This document shows positions 15,694 to 24,422 of a stretch of 64,000 bases of DNA, in pieces. Position numbers and translations under genes: made by a program. Under the pieces are notes generated by a model. That model searched no databases and was not told the origin of the DNA. It worked only from the letters and a program-made list of their open reading frames with translations. This stretch comes from Desulfacinum hydrothermale DSM 13146 (GTDB taxonomy: Bacteria; Desulfobacterota; Syntrophobacteria; Syntrophobacterales; DSM-9756), in NCBI RefSeq assembly GCF_900176285.1, contig NZ_FWXF01000012.1, positions 1-64,000 on the forward strand. The letters are read 5' to 3'. The stretch's first letter is position 1; each line of letters opens with the position of its first letter.

Positions 15694-16518
15694 CTAATGA
15701 TAAAGCCTTTCGGCGAAAAACCAAGTGAGCGGGAAGGCAAAAAGCAGGCTGTCCAAGCGGTCAAGCAGCCCTCCATGACCGGGCAGCAGGTTGCTGGAAT
15801 CCTTGGCACCCGCCATGCGCTTGAGAAGGGACTCCATCAGGTCCCCAACCTGACCCACCAGTTCCACCACCGCTGAGAGAAGCAGGAAATGGAGCGCACC
15901 GGCCCCGCTTTCGTGCAGGAACGCCAGGCCAAAGGCGGTTCCCACCGCCATGCTGGCCGCCAGCCCTCCCGCGGACCCTTCCATGGTCTTCTTCGGGCTC
16001 ACCGCCTCGTAGAGCTTGCGCCGGCCGAACCGTCGCCCGGTATAGAAGGCCCCCGTATCTCCGGCCACGATAATAACCAACACATAAAAGACCCAGGCCC
16101 GGCCGTGGGGCAGCGTTCCCAGGAGCAGAACGAAACTCAAGGGGAGACAGACGTACATCCACCCGCCCAGGCTGGACAGGCCCCGGGCCAAAGCGGGACG
16201 GGTCAGGGGAGCTTGGGCCAGTTGGACCAGGAGCATGACAAAGACCGACCCCACCGCCGCGGCCAGGAGCCCCACGGGCCCCAGGAAATAGGCCGCCGGG
16301 GGAAAGAGAGCTCCCGTGCCCAGGCAGAAAATCCACCACGGCCTGGGCGGCACCCGCTCCTGAACCATGTTTTCATATTCCCAAAGGCCCATACAGGCTG
16401 CCGCCGTCACCACCGCGGCCCACAGCCACAAGGGTCCCCACGCCAGCAAGGCGATGAGCGGCAACGCCAATCCCAGCCCCGTCACCCATCGCTTGGCATG
16501 TGAACTCCACCGTTCCAT
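15694..16518 (-). CDS. cdsA: Phosphatidate cytidylyltransferase
   Basis: 274 residues with about seven to eight spans. The C-terminal signature is present as GAKDSSNLLPGHGGLLDRLDS, with the preceding IVAGDTGAFYTGRRFGRRKL and SPKKTMEGSAGG blocks. It makes CDP-diacylglycerol for phospholipid synthesis at the inner membrane. The ATG at 16518 has GGTGA just ahead; a GTG two codons upstream (16524) is the alternative. It lies 27 bases after uppS. Confidence 0.95.
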   Translation of the reverse strand: MERWSSHAKRWVTGLGLALPLIALLAWGPLWLWAAVVTAAACMGLWEYENMVQERVPPRPWWIFCLGTGALFPPAAYFLGPVGLLAAAVGSVFVMLLVQLAQAPLTRPALARGLSSLGGWMYVCLPLSFVLLLGTLPHGRAWVFYVLVIIVAGDTGAFYTGRRFGRRKLYEAVSPKKTMEGSAGGLAASMAVGTAFGLAFLHESGAGALHFLLLSAVVELVGQVGDLMESLLKRMAGAKDSSNLLPGHGGLLDRLDSLLFAFPLTWFFAERLYH

Positions 16519-16545
16519 CCTCACCCCAATGCGGTGTTCAGGGGG

Positions 16546-17283
16546 TCAGCCCCGGCTCACTTGTTCGCTGATCTTGCCGAAACGCCGTTCCCGCCTTTGG
16601 TAATCGATCAGGGCTTCCACAAATTGCGGTTCCCGAAAATCCGGCCACAGGGTTTCGGTGATGTGGATTTCCGCATAGGCCAGTTGCCACAGCAGGAAGT
16701 TACTCACCCGGCACTCTCCGCTGGTGCGGATGAGCAGATCCAATTCCGGGGTGTCCGCCGTAAAGAGATAGCCCTGGAACACCTCCTGGGACAGCTCGGA
16801 TGCCTTTCGCCGGCCGGAACGCACGTCTTCGGCAAAGAGGGCGGCGGCCCGCAGGATTTCCTGCCGCCCTCCGTAGTTCAGGGCCAGATTGACGGTGAGT
16901 TTGTCGAATCCGGCCGTTTCCTGGATCAGGGACGAAAACTCCGCATACACCTCTTCCGGGATCCCTTCCGGGTCACCGAAATGGCGGACGCGGATTTGCT
17001 TTTCCAGCAACTGGGGCCGTTCGGAACGGATGAACCGGTGCAGCAGCCGCCATAGCGCCTGCACTTCGTGCGCGGGCCGCTGCCAGTTCTCCTTGGAAAA
17101 GGCATAGAGGGTCAGGTAGGGGATGCCCACTCGGCGGGCGGTTTCGATGACAGCCCGGACGGACTCCGTCCCTTCTTCATGGCCCGCCACTCGGTTGAGC
17201 AACCGTTTCTTGGCCCAGCGGCCGTTGCCATCCATGATGATGGCCACGTGGCGCGGCAGTCGGTTCGGGTCCAGACGATCCAT
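16546..17283 (-). CDS. uppS: Isoprenyl transferase (undecaprenyl diphosphate synthase)
   Basis: 245 residues. HVAIIMDGNGRWAKKR is the catalytic-Asp/P-loop-like motif, followed by GHEEGTESVRAVIE, LTLYAFSKENWQRP, LNYGGRQEILRAA and the C-terminal DLLIRTSGECRVSNFLLWQLAYAEI with the usual RTSGE-RxSNF signature. It extends farnesyl-PP with isopentenyl-PP to the C55 carrier lipid. Nine bases after frr, and a normal length. Confidence 0.97.
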   Translation of the reverse strand: MDRLDPNRLPRHVAIIMDGNGRWAKKRLLNRVAGHEEGTESVRAVIETARRVGIPYLTLYAFSKENWQRPAHEVQALWRLLHRFIRSERPQLLEKQIRVRHFGDPEGIPEEVYAEFSSLIQETAGFDKLTVNLALNYGGRQEILRAAALFAEDVRSGRRKASELSQEVFQGYLFTADTPELDLLIRTSGECRVSNFLLWQLAYAEIHITETLWPDFREPQFVEALIDYQRRERRFGKISEQVSRG

Positions 17284-17292
17284 GACGCCTTC

Positions 17293-17850
17293 TTAGATCT
17301 CCAGGATCTCTTTTTCCTTGGCCGCGCTCAGCTCATCGATCTTCTTGATGAACTCGTCTGTGATCTTCTGAACTTCCTCTTGGCCCTTGAACTGATCGTC
17401 CTCGGAGATCTCTTTTTCCTTCTTCAGGTCCTTGATCATTTCGTTGGCGTCGCGGCGGATGTTGCGCACGGCCACCTTGGCCTCTTCGGCCATTCTTTTG
17501 ACCAGCTTGACCAGCTCCTTGCGACGCTCCTCGGTCAGCGGCGGCACGTTGATGCGGATCACCTTGCCGTCGTTCATGGGAGTCAGGCCCAATTCCGACT
17601 TGAGGATGGCCTTTTCCACGTCCCCAATGCAACTCTGGTCCCACGGCTGGACCATGATGGTGCGCGGCTCAGGGATGGTGAGCGTGGCCAGTTGGTTCAG
17701 GGGCGTGGGTGTGCCGTAGTATTCCACCTTGATACCATCCACCAAGGCCACGGAGGCCCGCCCTGTGCGCAGGCGCTTGTATTCCCGATCCAGGTTGCCG
17801 AGGGCTTTCTGCATCCGGTCTCTTGCGTCGGCATAGACATCATTCAGCAT
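17293..17850 (-). CDS. frr: Ribosome recycling factor
   Basis: 185 residues, the usual length. Motifs [46 protein letters not shown], and [37 protein letters not shown] are diagnostic. With EF-G it splits post-termination ribosomes. The ATG at 17850 has GGAGGTGCCG upstream and overlaps the end of pyrH by 11 bases, suggesting coupled translation. Confidence 0.98.
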   Translation of the reverse strand: MLNDVYADARDRMQKALGNLDREYKRLRTGRASVALVDGIKVEYYGTPTPLNQLATLTIPEPRTIMVQPWDQSCIGDVEKAILKSELGLTPMNDGKVIRINVPPLTEERRKELVKLVKRMAEEAKVAVRNIRRDANEMIKDLKKEKEISEDDQFKGQEEVQKITDEFIKKIDELSAAKEKEILEI

Positions 17851-18577
17851 CGGCACCTCCCTCCACCAACGTTCCAACGGTTTGTCCCACAACCACCTTG
17901 TGGATATTGCCCCTCTTTCTCAAACTGAAAACGATCACCGGCAGATTGTGATCCCGGGCCATGGAGATGGCGGTGGCGTCCATGACCTTGAGATTTTTCT
18001 GCAGCACCTCGCTGAAGGTCACCCGATCGTACTTACGAGCGCCGGCATCCTTCATGGGGTCCGAGTCGTAGACCCCGTCCACCTTGGTGGCTTTGAGCAG
18101 CACCGACGCCCCAATCTCCACCGCCCGGAGCGCGGCCGCCGTATCCGTGGTGAAAAACGGCAGGCCGGTCCCTGCAGCGAAGATGACGATCCGCCCCTTT
18201 TCCAGATGGCGGATGGCGCGACGCCGGATGTAGGGTTCAGCCACCTCCTTCATATCGATGGCCGACTGGACGCGGGTGGTCACACCGCGCCTTTCCAGGG
18301 CCTGCTGCAGGGCCAGGGCGTTCATCACCGTGGCCAGCATCCCCATGTAGTCGGCGGTGGCCCGATCCATGCCCTGGGAAGCGGCGGACACTCCGCGAAA
18401 GATGTTACCGCCCCCGATCACCAGGGCCATCTCCACACCCAGACGGTGTACCTGGGCGATCTCTTCCGCAATCTCTTCGATGACGCGGGGTTCGATCCCG
18501 TAGTTGCCGTCGCCCATGAGGGCCTCGCCGCTCAACTTGAGCAACACTCGGCGATAAATCGGGGCATCCTTGGCCAC
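17840..18577 (-). CDS. pyrH: Uridylate kinase
   Basis: 245 residues. [14 protein letters not shown] at the start, [40 protein letters not shown] split across the UMP-binding region, [17 protein letters not shown] and [16 protein letters not shown] are the PyrH motifs. It phosphorylates UMP to UDP as a hexamer. A GTG at 18577 is chosen as start: AAGGA lies nine bases ahead and the seven residues before it in the open frame do not match the family. It sits between tsf and frr. Confidence 0.96.
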   Translation of the reverse strand: MAKDAPIYRRVLLKLSGEALMGDGNYGIEPRVIEEIAEEIAQVHRLGVEMALVIGGGNIFRGVSAASQGMDRATADYMGMLATVMNALALQQALERRGVTTRVQSAIDMKEVAEPYIRRRAIRHLEKGRIVIFAAGTGLPFFTTDTAAALRAVEIGASVLLKATKVDGVYDSDPMKDAGARKYDRVTFSEVLQKNLKVMDATAISMARDHNLPVIVFSLRKRGNIHKVVVGQTVGTLVEGGADAE

Positions 18578-18646
18578 AGCGAAACATCCTTCCTTCAAAC
18601 AGGATCGGGGGGCATCTCCGGCCCCCCGATGGCATGTCTTGTCGTC

Positions 18647-19240
18647 TCAGGCTCCCAGCTGATACCGGGTGAAACGGCGGATCACAATGCGCTCTCCCGT
18701 CTTGGCCACCAGCTCGTTCAGGTATTCTTCGATGGTCTTGTCGGGATCCTTGACGAAGGCCTGCTCCATCAGCACGTTCTCTTCATAGAACTTGCGCATG
18801 CGGCCTTCCACCATCTTCTCCACGATGTTCTCCGGCTTGCCCGACTCCTTGGCCTGCTCCACCAGGATGGCCCGCTCGCGCTCCACCACATCCTGGGGCA
18901 CGTCCTCGCGCGTGACCCCCAGTGGGCTGGTGGCGGCGATTTGCATGGCCACGTCCTTGACAAAGGTCTGGAAGTCCTCGCTTCGGGCTGCAAAGTCCGT
19001 TTCGCAATTCACTTCCACCAGCACACCGATCTTGCCGCCCGCGTGGATGTAAGCCTGGACGGCCCCCTCGGTGGCTTCCTTACCGGCACGCTTCATGGCC
19101 GTGGCCAGTCCCTTCTTGCGAAGCAGATCGACGGCCTTTTCCAGATCCCCGCCGGTTTCCTGCAAGGCCTTCTTGCAGTCCATCATGCCGGAGTTGGTCT
19201 TTTCACGCAGTTCCCGAACCATGGCAGCTGTGATTTCCAA
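18647..19240 (-). CDS. tsf: Translation elongation factor Ts (short form)
   Basis: 197 residues. The N-terminal UBA-like part has [19 protein letters not shown] and the core has [19 protein letters not shown], which contacts EF-Tu. The C-terminus ends after [20 protein letters not shown]. At 197 residues it is a short EF-Ts like that of Thermus, with only one core subdomain, not the 283-residue E. coli form. It recharges EF-Tu with GTP. The start at 19240 has GGAGGAGACC upstream. A hairpin lies between rpsB and this gene. Confidence 0.96.
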   Translation of the reverse strand: MEITAAMVRELREKTNSGMMDCKKALQETGGDLEKAVDLLRKKGLATAMKRAGKEATEGAVQAYIHAGGKIGVLVEVNCETDFAARSEDFQTFVKDVAMQIAATSPLGVTREDVPQDVVERERAILVEQAKESGKPENIVEKMVEGRMRKFYEENVLMEQAFVKDPDKTIEEYLNELVAKTGERIVIRRFTRYQLGA

Positions 19241-19266
19241 CGGTCTCCTCCTTGTCCCTTTTCACA

Positions 19267-19295
19267 CCAACGGCGGATGGTCCATCCGCCGTTGG
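19267..19295 (-). promoter_or_regulatory. Hairpin in the rpsB-tsf intergenic region
   Basis: CCAACGGCGGA and TCCGCCGTTGG form a perfect 11-bp stem around TGGTCCA. No T-run follows on the minus strand, so it is not a normal terminator. It may be a partial attenuator or an mRNA-stability element that sets the S2 to EF-Ts ratio, as is known for the E. coli rpsB-tsf pair; that role is inferred. Confidence 0.6.
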
Positions 19296-19328
19296 GCATG
19301 TTCCTTCGCTTGTTGTCTGTGTCGAAGA

Positions 19329-20174
19329 TTACTCGGTTGCCTGGGGGGCCGGCGCCGCGGCCGGAGTCTCCTCCGCCGGATTGACGATCTCCACCTCGGG
19401 ACCGCCTTCTTCTTCCTGGAGCAGCTTGCCCGCAGGCACCTCTTGCTGATCTTTCTCTTCCTTGTCGCCTTCGGCCTGGCGGGATTCTTCGAACTGCTGA
19501 CGCCCTTCCGCGCACGCATCGGCGATGCGCGTGGTGATGAGCTTGATGGCCCGAATGGCGTCGTCATTACCGGGAATGAGATAGTCGATCACGTCCGGAT
19601 CGCAGTTGGTATCCACAATGGCCACCACGGGGATGCCCAGCCGATTGGCCTCGGCCACGGCGATCTTCTCTTTGTGCGGGTCCACCACGTAGACCGCCCC
19701 GGGAAGCCGGGTCATGTTCTTGATGCCGCCCAGATTCCTTTCCAGCTTTTCCCGTTCGCGGGCCAGGCGGAGCACTTCCTTTTTGGGAAAACGGTTGACA
19801 CTTCCGTCTTCAAACATGGCGTCCAGCTCTTTGAGCCGGTCGATACGCAGCTTGATGGTCTTGAAGTTGGTGAGCATGCCGCCCAGCCAGCGGTGATTGA
19901 CGTAGAACATGCCGCACCGCTGGGCCTGCTCCCGGATCGTGTCCTGGGCCTGGCGCTTGGTGCCCACGAAAAGCACGTTTTCACCGGCTGCGGTCACATC
20001 CACCATAAACTTGTAGGCCGTGCGGAAAAGCTTGACCGTGCGCTGCAGGTCGATAATGTAGATACCGTTGCGGGCCCCGAAGATGTAGGGTTTCATCTTG
20101 GGGTTCCAGCGGCGGGTCTGGTGCCCGAAATGGACACCCGATTCGAGAAGCTGCTTCATGGTAACGACCGACAT
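19329..20174 (-). CDS. rpsB: 30S ribosomal protein S2
   Basis: 281 residues. [68 protein letters not shown] and [24 protein letters not shown] are S2 signatures. The last 50 residues are an acidic, Glu/Ala/Pro-rich tail typical of longer S2 versions. AAGGAGG lies eight bases before the ATG at 20174. It is the first gene of the operon; a structured leader and a candidate -10 box lie upstream. Confidence 0.98.
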   Translation of the reverse strand: MSVVTMKQLLESGVHFGHQTRRWNPKMKPYIFGARNGIYIIDLQRTVKLFRTAYKFMVDVTAAGENVLFVGTKRQAQDTIREQAQRCGMFYVNHRWLGGMLTNFKTIKLRIDRLKELDAMFEDGSVNRFPKKEVLRLAREREKLERNLGGIKNMTRLPGAVYVVDPHKEKIAVAEANRLGIPVVAIVDTNCDPDVIDYLIPGNDDAIRAIKLITTRIADACAEGRQQFEESRQAEGDKEEKDQQEVPAGKLLQEEEGGPEVEIVNPAEETPAAAPAPQATE

Positions 20175-20201
20175 TCACAAACCTCCTTCTGGTTGGGCCT
20201 C

Positions 20202-20256
20202 CATCCCGCGACGGACCCGGCCCCACCGGCTCAGGCACCAAAAGGCTCGCGGGATG
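20202..20256 (-). promoter_or_regulatory. Structured rpsB leader (long-range inverted repeat)
   Basis: A perfect 10-bp inverted repeat (CATCCCGCGA at 20202-20211, TCGCGGGATG at 20247-20256) closes a 35-base internal segment in the 5' leader of rpsB. Ribosomal protein S2 is known in other bacteria to repress its own mRNA through a leader structure; that this is such a site is inference. Confidence 0.5.
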
Positions 20257-20284
20257 TGCGTTTTGTGTTGAACCGAGGTTCCAT

Positions 20285-20290
20285 ATCATA
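20285..20290 (-). promoter_or_regulatory. Candidate -10 box for the rpsB operon
   Basis: TATGAT on the minus strand, about 110 bases before the rpsB start. The -35 region at 16-17 bases is weak (CTGTTG), so the call rests mostly on the -10 box and on position. Confidence 0.35.
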
Positions 20291-20339
20291 GGGCACCGCA
20301 CCAGTGCAACAGGGAAATGAGAAAGAGAGGAAATCTGGA

Positions 20340-21155
20340 ATGCAGCCATTTGCCACCGAGTTGGAAGCCCTGGTCAGGGAAGCCGGACGGGCCATCCTGG
20401 ACGTGTACCGATCGGATTTCGCCGTCACCACCAAAGAAGACCGCACGCCCCTGACCCTGGCGGACCGCAAGTCCCACGAGATTCTCAGCGCAGGCCTGGG
20501 CCGGATCACGCCCCACATCCCCGTACTCTCCGAAGAGGGCAAAACCATCGACTACCAGGTTCGGAGCCGGTGGCAGCGGTTCTGGCTGGTGGACCCCTTG
20601 GACGGCACCAAGGAATTCATCAAGCGCAATGGAGAGTTCACCATCAACGTGGCCTTGATCGAGGAAGGGGCCCCCCGATTCGGCATGGTCTACGTGCCGG
20701 AGGCGGACCGGCTCTTCGTGGGAGACGTGCAAGACGGTGCCTGGGAAAAGACAGCCCACGGAACCCGTCCCTTGAAGATCGCCCCACCCAAGGCGGGCGA
20801 CAAGCTGGTCATCGTGGCCACCCGGTCCCATCCCACTCCAGCCATGGAGACTTTTTTCAGCCTCTTACCGCCCCATGAGCGCCTGCCCCGGGGAAGCGCC
20901 CTCAAGTTCTGCGCCGTGGCGGCCGGCGAAGCGGACTTCTACCCCCGATTCGGTCCCACCTGGGAATGGGACACGGGGGCCGGCCATGCCGTGGTGCTGG
21001 CGGCGGGCGGCGTGGTGGTGGACCCGTTGGGCAAGCCGCTGGCCTACAACAAGAAGGATCTCATCAATGGCTACTTTCTGGTGGCGCCCAGCCTGGAATG
21101 GCTGGCCGAAACGGGAATCCTGGAAGCGGCAGGCCGTGTGGCCCGGGAAGGGTAA
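20340..21155 (+). CDS. cysQ: 3'(2'),5'-bisphosphate nucleotidase CysQ-like
   Basis: 271 residues of the inositol monophosphatase superfamily. SEEGKTIDY (metal-binding Glu), WLVDPLDGTKEFIKRNGEF (the DPLDGT metal site with the KEF of the CysQ branch) and EWDTGAGHAVVLAAGG (the WDxxAG motif) are all visible. CysQ removes the 3'-phosphate from PAP, a by-product of PAPS-dependent sulfur metabolism, and needs Mg2+. The ATG at 20340 has GAGAGGAAA upstream; 12 codons of open frame before it lack support. It is divergent from rpsB. Confidence 0.9.
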   Translation: MQPFATELEALVREAGRAILDVYRSDFAVTTKEDRTPLTLADRKSHEILSAGLGRITPHIPVLSEEGKTIDYQVRSRWQRFWLVDPLDGTKEFIKRNGEFTINVALIEEGAPRFGMVYVPEADRLFVGDVQDGAWEKTAHGTRPLKIAPPKAGDKLVIVATRSHPTPAMETFFSLLPPHERLPRGSALKFCAVAAGEADFYPRFGPTWEWDTGAGHAVVLAAGGVVVDPLGKPLAYNKKDLINGYFLVAPSLEWLAETGILEAAGRVAREG

Positions 21156-21260
21156 GGAATCCCAGGCATCTAAACCCATTGGAGACCCGGGGTAAGACCC
21201 CGGCCGGAATCGGCGGGCCGCCCAGGAAGAAACGCCGACCGTGTCCCCGTGGAATTGCAT

Positions 21261-21289
21261 TTGACAGGCTGCTGCCGGGCGTGGTACCA
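21261..21289 (+). promoter_or_regulatory. Candidate promoter of the trp leader
   Basis: A perfect TTGACA at 21261-21266, then a 17-base spacer and a poor -10 (GTACCA, 21284-21289). The expected start near 21296 leaves about 20 bases before the leader-peptide ribosome-binding site. The -35 box is strong and the -10 is weak. Confidence 0.5.
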
Positions 21290-21329
21290 GGGTTGCGTTG
21301 GCGTGCGAAACGGCTCTAGAGAGGTCACG

Positions 21330-21404
21330 ATGATTTTGCATTTCGACAGGACAAACGCAAGGCGCATCCCGCACGGGATGTGGTGGTGGCAGGCTTGGAC
21401 ATGA
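21330..21404 (+). CDS. trpL: trp leader peptide (attenuation peptide)
   Basis: A 24-residue peptide, MILHFDRTNARRIPHGMWWW then QAWT, with TGA at 21402-21404. AGAGAGG lies five bases ahead of the ATG. Four of the last seven residues are tryptophan, three of them consecutive (codons 21381-21389). This is the hallmark of a ribosome-sensed tryptophan attenuator; compare the WW pair of enterobacterial TrpL. The peptide has no role of its own: stalling at the Trp codons when charged tRNA-Trp is scarce exposes the antiterminator region downstream. It was too short for standard gene calls. Confidence 0.88.
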   Translation: MILHFDRTNARRIPHGMWWWQAWT

Positions 21405-21456
21405 GCCTGCCCACCGGTCGGTCCTTTCCATAAGGCATGGAAACCGTGGGTGAGGC
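21385..21456 (+). promoter_or_regulatory. trp attenuator: competing 1:2 and 2:3 stems
   Basis: Segment 1 (21385-21395, GGTGGCAGGCT) pairs with segment 2 (21404-21415, AGCCTGCCCACC) in 11 base pairs with one bulge; the loop holds the last Trp codon and the stop. Segment 2 with its extension (21405-21418, GCCTGCCCACCGGT) can instead pair with segment 3 (21443-21456, ACCGTGGGTGAGGC) in about 12-13 pairs with two or three bulges. Segment 3 is also the left arm of the terminator at 21441-21481. A ribosome stalled at the WWW codons would cover segment 1, release segment 2 to pair with 3, and so prevent termination. Confidence 0.85.
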
Positions 21457-21481
21457 CACTCCCCCACGGTTTGTTTTTTTT
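21441..21481 (+). terminator. trp attenuator terminator (3:4 stem)
   Basis: AAACCGTGGG (21441-21450) pairs perfectly with CCCACGGTTT (21463-21472), a 12-base loop between them, then GTTTTTTTT. This is a strong intrinsic terminator located between the Trp leader peptide and trpB, about 80 bases before the trpB start codon. Confidence 0.92.
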
Positions 21482-21489
21482 AAGAAGAC

Positions 21490-21519
21490 AAGGCCGCGGG
21501 GTGAAAGCCCCGCGGCCTT
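21490..21519 (+). terminator. Second hairpin between attenuator and trpB
   Basis: AAGGCCGCGGGG and CCCCGCGGCCTT form a perfect 12-bp stem around TGAAAG, followed by CTTCGTT. The U-tract is weak. It could back up the attenuator, block ribosome or RNase entry, or be a stability element at the 5' end of the processed trpB mRNA. Confidence 0.55.
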
Positions 21520-21562
21520 CTTCGTTGGGGCGAATCAACACCAATGAATCCAAGGAGGAGAC

Positions 21563-22924
21563 ATGGAACAGATCAAAGTTTTTCTGGACGAATCGGAGAT
21601 GCCCCGCCAGTGGTATAACATTCTGGCCGATCTTCCCACCCCCATGCGCCCGCCGCTTCATCCGGCCACGGGACAACCCGTGAAGCCCGAAGATCTGGCG
21701 CCGGTCTTTCCCATGAATCTCATCGAACAGGAAATGGCCACGGAGCGCTGGATTCAAATCCCCGAACCCGTGTTGGAAAAGTACGCCATTTGGCGGCCCA
21801 CGCCGCTCTATCGAGCCCGAAACCTGGAGAAGGCGCTGGGAACCCCCGCCAAGATCTTCTACAAGAACGAGGGCGTGAGCCCACCGGGTTCCCACAAGCC
21901 CAACACCGCCGTGGCTCAGGCCTACTACAACAAGGAGTTTGGCATCAAACGGCTGGCCACGGAAACCGGCGCCGGCCAGTGGGGTAGCGCTCTCAGCATG
22001 GCCTGCCAGATGTTCGGTCTGGAATGCCGCGTGTACATGGTGAAGGTGAGCTACAATCAGAAGCCCTACCGTCGTCTGATGATGCAGACCTGGGGCGCCG
22101 AGTGCATCCCCAGCCCCAGCGACCGAACGGAAGCGGGCCGAAAGATCCTGGCCCAAAATCCCGATTCCCCCGGCAGCCTGGGAATCGCCATCAGCGAAGC
22201 CATCGAAGACGCGGTGGGCGACCCGAAGGCCCGTTATTCGCTGGGAAGCGTACTGAACCACGTGCTGCTCCACCAGACCATCATCGGCCTGGAAACTCAG
22301 AAACAGATGGAAAAGCTGGGACTTTACCCGGACGTGGTCCTGGGATGCGCCGGGGGCGGGTCCAACTTCGCCGGCCTCTGCCTGCCCTTCGTTCGCGACA
22401 AGATCCACGGCAAGGACGTGACCGTGGTGGCCGCTGAACCCACCAGCTGCCCCACGCTCACTCGGGGGCCCTTCCGCTACGACTTCGGCGACACCGCCAT
22501 GACCACCCCCCTGTTGCCCATGCACACCCTGGGCCACGATTTCATACCGGCCCCCATCCACGCCGGCGGCCTCCGCTACCACGGCATGGCCCCCATCGTG
22601 AGCCATCTCCTGGAAGAAAAGCTCATCGAAGCCCGGGCGTTCGACCAGATCGAAACCTTCACCTCGGGAATCCAGTGGGCTCGAACGGAAGGCTTCATCC
22701 CGGCACCCGAAACGACCCACGCCATCGCCGCCGTGGTGCAGGAAGCTCTACGGGCCAAAGAAGAAGGAAAGGAAAAGGTGATCCTCTTCAATTGGAGCGG
22801 TCATGGGTTTGTGGATATGGCCAGTTACGACGCCTTCTTGTCGGGGAAGCTCACCCGCTATGAGCTCCCGGACGAGGAGATCCAGCGGGCCCTGGCCACC
22901 ACGGATGCCTTCCCCAAGCCGTAA
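21563..22924 (+). CDS. trpB: Tryptophan synthase beta chain, TrpB2 type
   Basis: 453 residues, the longer TrpB2 branch. The N-terminal [20 protein letters not shown] and the [16 protein letters not shown] blocks are TrpB2-specific; the PLP lysine is Lys112 in [10 protein letters not shown]; the phosphate loop is [11 protein letters not shown] and the C-terminal base-binding region is LFNWSGHGF. TrpB makes tryptophan from indole and serine; TrpB2 often works without TrpA and is seen as an indole-salvage enzyme. No trpA or other trp gene is next to it. AAGGAGGAG precedes the ATG at 21563. Expression is very likely controlled by the Trp attenuator directly upstream. Confidence 0.95.
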   Translation: MEQIKVFLDESEMPRQWYNILADLPTPMRPPLHPATGQPVKPEDLAPVFPMNLIEQEMATERWIQIPEPVLEKYAIWRPTPLYRARNLEKALGTPAKIFYKNEGVSPPGSHKPNTAVAQAYYNKEFGIKRLATETGAGQWGSALSMACQMFGLECRVYMVKVSYNQKPYRRLMMQTWGAECIPSPSDRTEAGRKILAQNPDSPGSLGIAISEAIEDAVGDPKARYSLGSVLNHVLLHQTIIGLETQKQMEKLGLYPDVVLGCAGGGSNFAGLCLPFVRDKIHGKDVTVVAAEPTSCPTLTRGPFRYDFGDTAMTTPLLPMHTLGHDFIPAPIHAGGLRYHGMAPIVSHLLEEKLIEARAFDQIETFTSGIQWARTEGFIPAPETTHAIAAVVQEALRAKEEGKEKVILFNWSGHGFVDMASYDAFLSGKLTRYELPDEEIQRALATTDAFPKP

Positions 22925-22941
22925 CCACCATGCGTGAGGAG

Positions 22942-22984
22942 CCGTGGGGGCGGACGGCCAGCCCCCTCTGATCGCCCCCCACGG
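22942..22984 (+). terminator. GC-rich hairpin downstream of trpB
   Basis: CCGTGGGGGCG (22942-22952) pairs with CGCCCCCCACGG (22973-22984), one bulged C. There is no U-run after it, so it may protect the 3' end or work with Rho; intrinsic termination is doubtful. Confidence 0.45.
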
Positions 22985-23079
22985 CCCCACCGGCACAAGA
23001 CGGACAGGCGCTTGAACGGGGCCGGCGCCCCTCAGCCCGCAGGGGACAGACTCCGCGCCACCTCCCATGGGAGCATAAG

Positions 23080-23367
23080 ATGACATTGGATCAACTCCTG
23101 GAAAAGATAGACGCATTGGAAGGGCGATGCCCCAAGCTGGGACATCAGGTTGCCTTCGGCTACTGCCGCCGGGAGACCGGAACGCTTCCCTGCCCCCGAA
23201 CCCTGGCCTGCTGGCAGCATCGATTCAATGCCGAATTGATTCTGCGCCACCTCCTCACCCCGGAACAGTGGGATGCCGTCTTTTCCACGGCGCCCAAGAC
23301 CCGGGTGGATTCTCTTCTGGAAGCCATCGAGGCGGCCAAAACACGCCGTGAGCCCTCCGCCCAGTGA
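23080..23367 (+). CDS. Small hypothetical protein with conserved-looking cysteines
   Basis: 95 residues, [17 protein letters not shown]... Four cysteines occur at positions 17, 29, 38 and 44 ([18 protein letters not shown], then [13 protein letters not shown]), which could form a metal or Fe-S site. The C-terminal half is predicted helical and charged. GGGAGC lies nine bases before the ATG. It sits 29 bases before an outer-membrane protein gene on the same strand, so the two are probably co-transcribed. I do not recognise the family. Confidence 0.65.
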   Translation: MTLDQLLEKIDALEGRCPKLGHQVAFGYCRRETGTLPCPRTLACWQHRFNAELILRHLLTPEQWDAVFSTAPKTRVDSLLEAIEAAKTRREPSAQ

Positions 23368-23396
23368 CCTCCATCCCATTGAAGGAGCCTTCGACC

Positions 23397-24374
23397 ATGA
23401 AGACAACGAAAGCCAAATCCTTTCAGGTCCCTTGGGTAGGCCTCGTGGTGTTGCTGACCCTCCTGGCGGGACTTTTCCCGCAGGCGGCACGCGCCTATGA
23501 TCTTCCGCCGGTCAACTTGGGCTTTACTACCTTTCTGGACGGCGGCCCACCGGCGGGCCCCGGTTTCTACTTCACCCAATACCTCCAGTACTGGACAGCC
23601 GACACGCTCACCGACCGGGACGGCAAAAGGATTCTTCCCGCCGCCGCAGGTGAAGATCTGAGCGTGTGGATCAGCCTCAGCCAATTCATCTACCAGAGCG
23701 ATCAACCCGTCGTGTTGGGCGGCAAGTGGGGTCTGGACGTGATCGTTCCCTATGTTTCCCCCGACCTGGAATACGATGTGGCAGGCCCCTTCCCCCGGGC
23801 CAACAGCGCCGGGCTGGGGGACATCCTGGTGGGTCCCTTCCTCCAGTGGGATCCGATCATGGGCCCCAACGGACCCCGTTTCATGCACCGGATCGAATTG
23901 CAGCTCATCTTCCCCACCGGCAAGTACGACTCGGACCGGCAGATCAACCCGGGCAGCAACTTCTTCAGCTTCGATCCCTATTGGGCGGGAACCCTTTTCA
24001 TCACGCCGCGCTGGACCGTCAGCACCCGCATCCACTACCTGTGGAACGCCACCAACCACGACCCCAGCGTACCGGGGGCGGACGACACCCAGGCCGGGCA
24101 GGCGGTGCATCTGAACTTCGCATCGGCCTACGAGGTTCTGCCGGGAAAGCTCCGTGTGGGGATCAACGGTTACTTCCTGAAGCAAACGACGGACAGTGAA
24201 ATCGACGGCCGAGACCAGCCCGGAAGCAAGGAACGGGTCTTTGCCGTCGGCCCCGGCCTGTTGTGCCACTTTTCCCGGAACACGCACCTGTTCGTGAACG
24301 CCTATTTTGAAAGCGGAGCGGAAAACAGACCGGAAGGCGAGCGGTTCAACTTCCGAATCGTTCACCATTTCTAG
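23397..24374 (+). CDS. Outer-membrane SphA/phenol-MetA-type beta-barrel protein
   Basis: 325 residues. A signal peptide ([21 protein letters not shown]) is followed by [23 protein letters not shown]. The rest alternates short amphipathic strands ending in aromatic residues, with [28 protein letters not shown], the repeated signature of the phenol MetA-degradation/SphA transporter family, and a C-terminal terminal F after [10 protein letters not shown], as expected for an outer-membrane barrel. It likely forms a channel for small hydrophobic compounds; the substrate is unknown. AAGGAG nine bases before 23397 decides the start over a longer frame at 23364. Confidence 0.82.
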   Translation: MKTTKAKSFQVPWVGLVVLLTLLAGLFPQAARAYDLPPVNLGFTTFLDGGPPAGPGFYFTQYLQYWTADTLTDRDGKRILPAAAGEDLSVWISLSQFIYQSDQPVVLGGKWGLDVIVPYVSPDLEYDVAGPFPRANSAGLGDILVGPFLQWDPIMGPNGPRFMHRIELQLIFPTGKYDSDRQINPGSNFFSFDPYWAGTLFITPRWTVSTRIHYLWNATNHDPSVPGADDTQAGQAVHLNFASAYEVLPGKLRVGINGYFLKQTTDSEIDGRDQPGSKERVFAVGPGLLCHFSRNTHLFVNAYFESGAENRPEGERFNFRIVHHF

Positions 24375-24422
24375 CGGAAGGCAGGTGGGGAGAACCGGGG
24401 AAGGTGCCGGCGCGCTCCCCCA

